Assembly (NCBI GenBank): GCA_035691285.1
Contig: DASSJI010000238.1
Location: forward strand, 1-13,603
From: DATFEN01 sp035691285
Lineage (GTDB): Bacteria; Acidobacteriota; Vicinamibacteria; Fen-336
Direction of reading: 5' to 3'
Length of the DNA: 13,603 bases
Position 1 is the stretch's first letter; each line of letters begins with the position of its first letter. The notes beneath the pieces are model-generated. The model was not told the origin of the DNA. It saw nothing but the letters and a program-made list of their open reading frames with translations, and made no database searches. Below are positions 1-5,148 of the stretch, in pieces. A program made the translations under genes and the position numbers.

Positions 1-255
1 GACGCAGAGGTGATCCTGAGCGCTCGCGACGACGTGCTGCGGGTGCCCACGGCGTCGCTGCTCGAAGGCGGCAAGGCGCTGGTGCTGGAGGGCGGCCGGC
101 TGGCGGAACGCACGCTCGAGATCGGCCTGCGCAACTGGGACCTGACCGAGGTCAAGGGCGGGCTGCGGGCGGGCGAGCAGGTCGTCGTGTCGCTGGACCG
201 TCCCGAGGTCAAGGCGGGCGCGCGCGCCCGAGCGACGGGCGTCCCCGGAAGCTGA
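1..255 (+). CDS. Efflux periplasmic adaptor subunit (HlyD/MacA-like), C-terminal fragment
   Basis: The frame is open from the first base of the window and ends in TGA at 253-255, so only the last 84 residues are visible and the start lies upstream. The fragment reads as the C-terminal beta-rich, membrane-proximal part of a membrane-fusion/adaptor protein. It has a VLRVPTASLL strand of the kind that precedes the final beta domain, a short G-rich hairpin (LEGG repeated), then LRAGEQVVVSL, the typical ending in which the adaptor reports its 'gain' over a substituent. In MacA-type systems this protein bridges an inner-membrane ABC transporter to an outer-membrane channel. The ABC ATPase gene starts 11 bases downstream on the same strand, which supports that role. 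The family call is secure in type, but the exact subfamily cannot be judged from a fragment. Confidence 0.8.
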   Translation, partial: DAEVILSARDDVLRVPTASLLEGGKALVLEGGRLAERTLEIGLRNWDLTEVKGGLRAGEQVVVSLDRPEVKAGARARATGVPGS

Positions 256-266
256 GCGGCAAGGTC

Positions 267-992
267 GTGATCCGCCTGGCCGGAATCTCGCGCAGCTACG
301 ACGTGGGCGGCGAGTTCGTCCACGCCCTCGTGGATGTGACGGAGGAGATCGCGAGCGGGGAGCACGTCGCGATCATGGGGCCCTCGGGCTCGGGCAAGTC
401 GACGCTGCTGCACGTGATCGGCTGCCTGGACCGGCCCGACCGCGGCCGCTACGAGCTCGACGGCCGGGACGTCTCGGAGCTCGACGACGCGGAGCTGAGC
501 CTGGTGCGCCGCCACACCGTCGGCTTCGTGTTCCAGTTCTTCCACCTCGTGCCGCGCCTGACCGCGCGGGAGAACGTCGAGCTGCCGATGCTCTTCGCCG
601 GCGTCGATCCGGCCGAGCGGCGGAATCGCGCCCTCGAGCGCCTGCGCGCCGTGGGCCTCGAGGCGCGCGTCGCGCACCGCCCCGACCAGCTCTCGGGCGG
701 AGAGCGCCAGCGCGTCGCGCTCGCACGGGCGACCGTGCTTTCGCCCAAGGTGCTGCTCGCCGACGAGCCCACCGGCAACCTCGACACCGCCTCGGGCCGG
801 CACGTGCTGGAGCTGCTGGAGCAGATGAACGCCTCGGGCTTGACGCTGATCGTCGTGACCCACGACCCGGCGGTGGCGCGCCGCGCGCGTCGCATCCTCG
901 TGTTGACGGACGGGCGCGTGGTGTACCGCGGGCCCGGCAGCCGGATCCACGAAGCGGTCGAGAGGCTGGCCGCCGCGGAGAACGGCGCGTGA
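267..992 (+). CDS. ABC transporter ATP-binding protein, MacB/LolD-type
   Basis: This 241-residue protein is a complete ABC ATPase that powers the permeases encoded immediately downstream. Walker A is GPSGSGKST (residues 38-46), the Q-loop glutamine is Q90 in FVFQFFHLVP, and the signature is LSGGERQR (142-149). Walker B with D-loop is VLLADEPTGNLD (162-173, catalytic E167), and the H-loop histidine is H199 in VVTHD. The FQFFHLVPRLTARENVELPM stretch is characteristic of the LolD/MacB/FtsE subclass, which drives extrusion from or across the inner membrane rather than import. The start is GTG at 267 with only a weak AAGG just upstream, so translation probably depends on coupling to the adaptor gene, whose stop lies 11 bases before it. 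Its end overlaps the next gene by four bases (GTGA), a sign of a tight operon. Length is normal for the family. Confidence 0.95.
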   Translation: MIRLAGISRSYDVGGEFVHALVDVTEEIASGEHVAIMGPSGSGKSTLLHVIGCLDRPDRGRYELDGRDVSELDDAELSLVRRHTVGFVFQFFHLVPRLTARENVELPMLFAGVDPAERRNRALERLRAVGLEARVAHRPDQLSGGERQRVALARATVLSPKVLLADEPTGNLDTASGRHVLELLEQMNASGLTLIVVTHDPAVARRARRILVLTDGRVVYRGPGSRIHEAVERLAAAENGA

Positions 993-2191
993 GAACGCTC
1001 GACGTCCTGGGCTTCGCGGGCCGCGCCCTGCGCGGACACCGCCTGCGCACCGCGCTCAGCCTTCTCGGCGTGGCGATCGGCGTCGCCGCGGTCGTCACGC
1101 TCACGGCGCTCGGCGAGGGCGCGCGCCGCTACGTGCTCGGCCAGTTCGCCGCGGTGGGCACGAACATGGTCGTCGTGCTTCCCGGCAGGACCGAGACCAC
1201 CGGCGCAATGCCGGGGTTCGGCGGCGTGCCCCAAGACCTCACGCTGGAGGACGCCGTCGCCGTCTCCCGGGGCGTGCCGGAGGTGGACAAGGTCGCGCCC
1301 ATGGTCGTCGGCACCGAGACGGTGGCCTTCGGCGAGCGACGGCGGCAGGTGGCGCTCTTCGGCGCCACCCACGAGGCGCTCGAGGTGCGCCGCCTGGCCG
1401 TCGCCCAGGGACGCTTCCTGCCGCCGCTGCCGTGGGACCGCGGAGCCCCGGTCGCCGTGCTCGGCGCCAGGCTCGCCCGCGAGCTGTTTCCCGCCCGCGC
1501 CTCCGTGGGCCAGGTGGTGCGGGTGGGCGACTGGCGCATGCGCGTGATCGGCGTCCTCGAGCCCCGCGGTCAGCAGCTCGGGATCGACATGGACGACGTC
1601 GTGGTCGTGCCGGTCGCCACTGCCATGAAGATGCTCAACCGCTCGGGCCTGTTCCGGCTTGTGCTCCAGGCCCGCAGCCACGCCGACCTGGAGCGCGCCA
1701 AGACGGCGGTGCTGCGGCTGCTGACGGAGCGGCACGGGGAGGAGGACGTCACCGTCATCACCCAGGACGCCGTGGTCTCCGCCTTCAGCTCGATCCTGGG
1801 CGCCCTCACCATGGCGCTGAGCGGGATCGCCGCGGTCTCCCTCGCGGTGGCCGGTGTGGGGATCATGAACGTGATGCTTGTCTCGGTCTCCGAGCGCACG
1901 CGCGAGGTGGGCCTGCTCAAGGCGCTCGGCGCGGAGCGCCGGCACATCCTGGCCGCGTTCCTCGCCGAGGCGATCTTGATCTCCTCGGCGGGGGGGCTCC
2001 TCGGCGTCGGGCTCGGCTGGGCGGCCGTCCTGCTGCTGGTCGCGATCTACCCCGCGCTGCCGGCGTCGCCCCCGCTGTGGGCCGTGGCGGCGGCGTTCTC
2101 GCTCTCGGTGGGGGTGGGAGCGGTGTTCGGCGTGCTGCCGGCGCGCCGCGCCACGCGGCTCGATCCGGTGAGCGCCCTGGCGGGCCGCTGA
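989..2191 (+). CDS. ABC transporter permease, MacB/FtsX family (first of two)
   Basis: This 400-residue inner-membrane protein has the MacB layout. One membrane segment near residues 18-45 is followed by a large periplasmic MacB_PCD domain (about 46-265). Three more segments follow (about 267-300, 315-350, 358-388) and form the FtsX core. The loop GVGIMNVMLVSVSERTREVG followed by LLKALGA is the hallmark of the family and couples to the ATPase. Unlike E. coli MacB there is no fused ATPase; that is the separate gene before it. The GTG start at 989 has a GGAG (977-980) eight bases upstream and overlaps the ATPase stop. A paralogous permease follows after three bases, so the pair may form a heterodimer. 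The substrate (antibiotic, peptide, lipoprotein or other) cannot be inferred. Confidence 0.93.
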   Translation: MRTLDVLGFAGRALRGHRLRTALSLLGVAIGVAAVVTLTALGEGARRYVLGQFAAVGTNMVVVLPGRTETTGAMPGFGGVPQDLTLEDAVAVSRGVPEVDKVAPMVVGTETVAFGERRRQVALFGATHEALEVRRLAVAQGRFLPPLPWDRGAPVAVLGARLARELFPARASVGQVVRVGDWRMRVIGVLEPRGQQLGIDMDDVVVVPVATAMKMLNRSGLFRLVLQARSHADLERAKTAVLRLLTERHGEEDVTVITQDAVVSAFSSILGALTMALSGIAAVSLAVAGVGIMNVMLVSVSERTREVGLLKALGAERRHILAAFLAEAILISSAGGLLGVGLGWAAVLLLVAIYPALPASPPLWAVAAAFSLSVGVGAVFGVLPARRATRLDPVSALAGR

Positions 2192-2194
2192 GCC

Positions 2195-3388
2195 GTGCCC
2201 GACCTGCTGTGGCTCGCGCTGGGCGCCCTGCGCGCGCACCGCCTGCGCTCGTTCCTCTCCATGCTGGGGATCGCGATCGGCGTCGCGTCCGTCATCCTGC
2301 TCACCTCGATCGGGGAAGGCACGCGTGTCTACGTGCTGTCCCAGTTCACGCAGTTCGGCACCAACATCATGGCCGTCAACCCGGGGAAGTCGAAGACGCT
2401 GGGGATCCCCGGGGTGCTCGGCGGCACCACCCGCAAGCTCACCATCGACGACGCCGAGGCCCTCACGCGCATCCAGGGCGTCGAGACCGTGGTCCCGGTC
2501 ACGATGGGCCTCGCGCGGGTCGAGGCCGGCGAGCGCGGGCGCAGCGTCTCGGTGCTCGGCGCCACGCCCGATCTGCCCGCGCTCTGGAAGTTCGGCGCGC
2601 GCCAGGGCTCGTTCTGGCCCAAGGGCGACCCGCGCCGGGGCGGCGCCTTCGCCGTGCTCGGGCCGAAGCTGGCGCGGGAGCTGTTCGGCGAGCGGAGCCC
2701 GCTCGGCGAGATGGTGCGCATCGCCGACGGCCGCTTCCGCGTGGTCGGGGTGATGGAGCCCAAGGGCCAGATGATGGGCTTCGACATCGACGACATCGCG
2801 ATCGTGCCCGTGGCGAGCGCGCTCCGGCTCTTCAACCAGGACGAGCTGTTCGAGATCGACCTCATCTACGCGAACGTCGGCGAGACGCCCCGTGTGGAGG
2901 CCGAGGTCAAGCGGCTGCTGACCACGAGGCACGGCGACGAGGACTTCAGCGTGACCACCCAGGAGGCGATGCTCGACGTGTTCGGCAAGGTGATGGGCGT
3001 GATCACGATGGCGGTGGGGGCCATCGCCTCGATCTCGCTCCTCGTCGGAGCCACCGGGATACTGACCATGATGTGGATCGCGGTCGGCGAGCGCACGGGC
3101 GAGATCGGCCTGCTGCGCGCGCTGGGCGCCAGCGCCGGCCAGGTGCAGGCGGTCTTCCTGGCCGAGGCAGCAGCCCTCGCCACCCTGGGCGGGGCCCTGG
3201 GGATCGCGTCCGGCCTCGGGCTCGGGGCGCTGCTACGGCTCGCGGTGCCCGGCCTTCCGGTGGAGACACCGATGCGCTTCGTGCTGGCCGGCCTCGCGGT
3301 GAGCGTGGCCACCGGCCTGCTGGCCGGCGTCGCCCCAGCGCGGCGCGCGGCCGGCCTCGACCCCATCGAGGCGCTGCGCGCGGAGTAG
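2195..3388 (+). CDS. ABC transporter permease, MacB/FtsX family (second of two)
   Basis: This 397-residue permease is clearly paralogous to the one before it. Matching blocks run along the whole length: AHRLRSFLSMLGIAIGV against GHRLRTALSLLGVAIGV, GTNIMAV against GTNMVVV, DIDDIAIVPVA against DMDDVVVVPVA, and ERTGEIGLLRALGA against ERTREVGLLKALGA. It has the same four-segment MacB/FtsX topology with a large periplasmic domain between segments 1 and 2. The coupling loop differs: GATGILTMMWIAV replaces the usual GGVGIMNVMLVSV-like sequence, so this copy has diverged at a normally conserved point. The GTG start at 2195 is three bases after the previous stop, with no strong Shine-Dalgarno, so coupled translation is likely. 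It is the last gene of the operon and converges on the DUF2461 gene with only two bases between stops. Confidence 0.92.
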   Translation: MPDLLWLALGALRAHRLRSFLSMLGIAIGVASVILLTSIGEGTRVYVLSQFTQFGTNIMAVNPGKSKTLGIPGVLGGTTRKLTIDDAEALTRIQGVETVVPVTMGLARVEAGERGRSVSVLGATPDLPALWKFGARQGSFWPKGDPRRGGAFAVLGPKLARELFGERSPLGEMVRIADGRFRVVGVMEPKGQMMGFDIDDIAIVPVASALRLFNQDELFEIDLIYANVGETPRVEAEVKRLLTTRHGDEDFSVTTQEAMLDVFGKVMGVITMAVGAIASISLLVGATGILTMMWIAVGERTGEIGLLRALGASAGQVQAVFLAEAAALATLGGALGIASGLGLGALLRLAVPGLPVETPMRFVLAGLAVSVATGLLAGVAPARRAAGLDPIEALRAE

Positions 3389-3390
3389 GC

Positions 3391-4053
3391 TCACTCCGCC
3401 AGCGACGTGAAGGCGTACAGGGGGAAGAGGTCCGCGAACACGCGCTCCAGGTCGCGCGTGAAGCGGCCGGAGACGGCCTGCCTCGACGTGAAGCGGCGAC
3501 GGACGACGAGGCCGCACAGGCGCTCCCAGTCGCCGGGTCGAGAAGGGAACCCTTCGCATCGCGTCCAGCGTCCGCCCGTCGTGAAGTACCAGTAGCTCTC
3601 GTAGCGGCGACCGAGGCGCCGGGCCTGGCGGCGGAGCCAGCCCGGGTTGTCCCTGGCGCGCTGCTCCCCGAGGCGCCGGAGAACCGAGTCGCGCTTCATC
3701 CCGTAGCTGCGGAAGCCCGCCGTCAGCTCGCGGCTCCCCACGCCCAGGAAGAGCTGACCGCTGCCCGCGGGCCCGGAGAACTGCACGTAGAGGCGCGTGC
3801 GGTAGGGGGTCTTGTCCTTCGCGAAGCGGATGTCGCGGTTGATCCGCGAGAGCGTCGTGCCGAAGCGCGGCCGCGTGTCGAAGCCGGAGTCGAGCGCCCG
3901 AACCGAGGGCGCGAGGGCCCCGACGAGCTCCCGCAGCGGGGCCACCACCGCGGTCTCGTACCGATCCCGGTGCTCGTCCATCCAGCCCTTGCGGTTGTTG
4001 CGGGCGAGCTCCCGCAGGAACCGGAAGGTCTCGGCGCGAAGGCCGGAGGACAC
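3391..4053 (-). CDS. DUF2461 family protein
   Basis: This 220-residue protein matches the DUF2461 (TIGR02453) family. The early motif ELARNNRKGWMDEHRDRYE (residues 15-33) corresponds to the usual 'LxxNNxREWFxxxKxxYE'. The central SRINRDIRFAKDKTPYRTRL (about 69-88) corresponds to 'xRIYRDxRFSxDKxPYK'. The next stretch, GQLFLGVGSRELTAGFRSYG, stands where the family normally has a glycine-rich 'GxYxHLxPxGxxxGGG' strand and is less typical here. No signal peptide or membrane segment is visible, so it is probably cytosolic. The biochemical function of the family is unknown. The start is GTG at 4053, three bases after the apaG stop, so the two genes are probably co-transcribed from an apaG promoter. 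Length is normal for the family. Confidence 0.88.
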   Translation of the reverse strand: MSSGLRAETFRFLRELARNNRKGWMDEHRDRYETAVVAPLRELVGALAPSVRALDSGFDTRPRFGTTLSRINRDIRFAKDKTPYRTRLYVQFSGPAGSGQLFLGVGSRELTAGFRSYGMKRDSVLRRLGEQRARDNPGWLRRQARRLGRRYESYWYFTTGGRWTRCEGFPSRPGDWERLCGLVVRRRFTSRQAVSGRFTRDLERVFADLFPLYAFTSLAE

Positions 4054-4056
4054 GGC

Positions 4057-4440
4057 TCAGTTCAGCTGCGACGGGACCGCGAGGGTGAAGGGCGCGATCT
4101 CCGCGTCGAAGCGCTCTCCGCTCGGGCGCACCATCTGGTACGTCCCGTGCATCGACCCGAGCGGGGTCTGCAGCGGGCAGAAGCTCGTGTACTCGAAGGA
4201 CTCGCCGGGCGCGAGGCTCGGCTGCTCGCCCACGACGCCGTCCCCGCGCACCTCGCCGATCTGCCCGTCGGGGCCGGAGATGATCCAGTGCCGCGTCAGG
4301 AGCTGCGCGCCCTCGCGGCCCTCGTTCGAGATGCGGATCGTGTACGCGAAGAAGTAGTAGCTCTCCTGGGGTCGGCTCCGCTCCGGGACGTAGAAGGACT
4401 GCGCCCGCACGCGGATACCCCTGGTGACCGCCTCGCTCAA
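4057..4440 (-). CDS. apaG: ApaG protein
   Basis: This 127-residue protein is a complete ApaG. It carries YYFFAYTIRISNEG (28-41), LLTRHWIISGPDG (47-59), the GDGVVGEQPSLAPGE block (66-80), YTSFCPLQTPLGSMHGTYQM (84-103) and a final F-D-A-E-I-A-P-F-T-L strand. ApaG is a small beta-sandwich (fibronectin-III-like) domain. It is historically linked to cobalt and magnesium resistance and is also found fused to F-box proteins in eukaryotes; its exact role is unsettled. The start is TTG at 4440 (reverse strand), because an in-frame TAG lies 12 bases upstream and the first internal GTG (codon 11) would cut into the usual N-terminus. An ATG three codons upstream in another frame (4448) runs ATG-AAG-GTT-TGA, so its stop overlaps this TTG. 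Only GAAGG sits directly before TTG, too close for a standard ribosome site. Confidence 0.94.
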   Translation of the reverse strand: MSEAVTRGIRVRAQSFYVPERSRPQESYYFFAYTIRISNEGREGAQLLTRHWIISGPDGQIGEVRGDGVVGEQPSLAPGESFEYTSFCPLQTPLGSMHGTYQMVRPSGERFDAEIAPFTLAVPSQLN

Positions 4441-4530
4441 ACCTTCATTCTAATTCCGTTCCGGCCCGGCTCGGCGCACCGAAAAAGCTTGACGACGAGG
4501 TCGAAGGCGGGACACCTTAGGGGTGCGAGC
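4441..4530. promoter_or_regulatory. Divergent intergenic region between apaG and the DUF6335-like gene
   Basis: These 90 bases separate two divergently transcribed genes and should hold both promoters. On the plus strand TTGACG (4489-4494) resembles a sigma-70 -35 element, but no convincing -10 follows at 16-19 bases. On the minus strand TAGAAT (4452-4447) matches five of six -10 consensus bases but has no good -35. If used, it would place the transcript start almost on the apaG TTG. The stretch is noticeably less GC-rich than its surroundings. These are weak, eye-level matches only. Confidence 0.25.
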
Positions 4531-4944
4531 ATGGCGATGGCGGCGAAGCAGACGCGAAAGCGGGGTGACGGTCGAGCGCGGGCGCTGCGGACGCGTCCGG
4601 TCGATGAGGCCGGACGCCACGCGGTATCGCCGACGGCGGTCGCGGCCGAAGCCCTGCGCACCGGCGTCCTGCCCGCGGTCCGGCCGCGCGCCGAGATCCC
4701 GCGCGAGGGCGAGACGATCCGCGTCGGCGATCCGGACGACCGCATCCTCGCGAACGAGTACGTCGGGGAGGAGACCCCCGGGGGGACGTCGTCGACGCCG
4801 GACCAGAGCAACGTCGACGAGATCGGGCGCGCCTACGGCCTCCAGGAAGAAGACTGCGGGGCGCTGCGCAGCGGCGCCGAGGTGCTCTCCCGGCGGGATC
4901 GGCATCGTCAGGAGCTGCGTCCGCCCGGCCGTTCCGAGTCCTGA
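4531..4944 (+). CDS. DUF6335-like conserved hypothetical protein
   Basis: This 137-residue, soluble, strongly charged protein has a basic N-terminus (K6-R23) and a conserved-looking C-terminal half. The block VGEETPGGTSSTPDQ (78-92) followed by VDEIGRAYGL (95-104) and the late RRDRHRQEL (121-129) match what I recall of DUF6335 proteins. Those carry a 'VGEETVGGSVPTPDQ...VDELGxAxGL...ERDxxRWEL' pattern. The function of that family is unknown. The ATG at 4531 follows AGGGG (4519-4523) with a seven-base spacer; a second ATG two codons later is a possible alternative. The frame is open for a long way upstream because of the GC content, but the protein-like pattern begins here. It is the first gene of a possible three-gene unit ending in the phosphatase/ADP-ribosylglycohydrolase. 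The family call rests on memory of the motif pattern and was not searched. Confidence 0.72.
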   Translation: MAMAAKQTRKRGDGRARALRTRPVDEAGRHAVSPTAVAAEALRTGVLPAVRPRAEIPREGETIRVGDPDDRILANEYVGEETPGGTSSTPDQSNVDEIGRAYGLQEEDCGALRSGAEVLSRRDRHRQELRPPGRSES

Positions 4945-5141
4945 GCGCCCCGAGGCCGCCCCTTCCGCATCCCGACAGCCTCTGTCACGCCTGCGCAGCG
5001 CCGCCGCGGTACGTGACGAGCGACCGAGGGTCCGTCTTCATCCACTGCCCGATCCTCGAGCGCTATCCGCCTCAGCCGGTGCGCGAGTGCGACGCCTTCC
5101 GACCTCGACAGGAGGCCGACGGGGGAGAGTCCGGTCGATGA
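4941..5141 (+). CDS. Small Cys4 (zinc-ribbon-like) protein, non-canonical or lost start
   Basis: An open frame ending in TGA at 5139-5141 encodes a compact cysteine-patterned protein: LPHPDSLCHAC at 4962-4994, then RYV, S-V-F-I-H-C, YPPQPVRECDAF. The cysteines are C-x2-C-x17-C-x13-C (C15, C18, C36, C50 if counted from 4941), which suggests a single zinc site. I recall similar short hypothetical proteins with 'CxxC...F(I/L)xC...YPPQPV..C..F' endings, but cannot name a family. No in-frame ATG, GTG or TTG lies between the preceding stop and the first cysteine. The start given is CTG at 4941, which overlaps the upstream stop as CTGA and would give 66 residues. GTG at 5013 would remove the CxxC. 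It could therefore use a rare start, be a decayed gene that lost its start, or contain a sequencing error. It sits directly before the fusion gene, eight bases away. Confidence 0.5.
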   Translation: MSAPRPPLPHPDSLCHACAAPPRYVTSDRGSVFIHCPILERYPPQPVRECDAFRPRQEADGGESGR

Positions 5142-5148
5142 GGACGGC

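Noticed and set aside
449..2932. Long minus-strand open frame (827 codons) opposite the ABC transporter genes
   Set aside because: It runs antisense to three well-supported genes. Its translation is dominated by Arg, His, Glu, Gln and Ala in low-complexity order, with no recognisable domain. Such frames are expected in very GC-rich coding DNA.
3389..3390. Terminator between the second permease and the DUF2461 gene
   Set aside because: Only two bases separate the stops. No strong hairpin with a T-run is visible there, and any termination signal must lie inside the coding regions.
2189..4059. The same nine bases TGAGCCGTG join permease 1 to permease 2 (2189-2197) and apaG to DUF2461 (4059-4051, minus strand)
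   Set aside because: It is a stop, one spacer codon and a GTG start. In GC-rich DNA with frequent GTG starts this is easily coincidence, and the flanking bases do not match.
1432..4530. Very long plus-strand open frame crossing the permeases, the DUF2461 gene and apaG
   Set aside because: It overlaps real genes on both strands in another frame and its translation is Arg/Ala/Gly-rich noise. Only its last part (4531-4944) has a protein-like pattern and was kept as the DUF6335-like gene.
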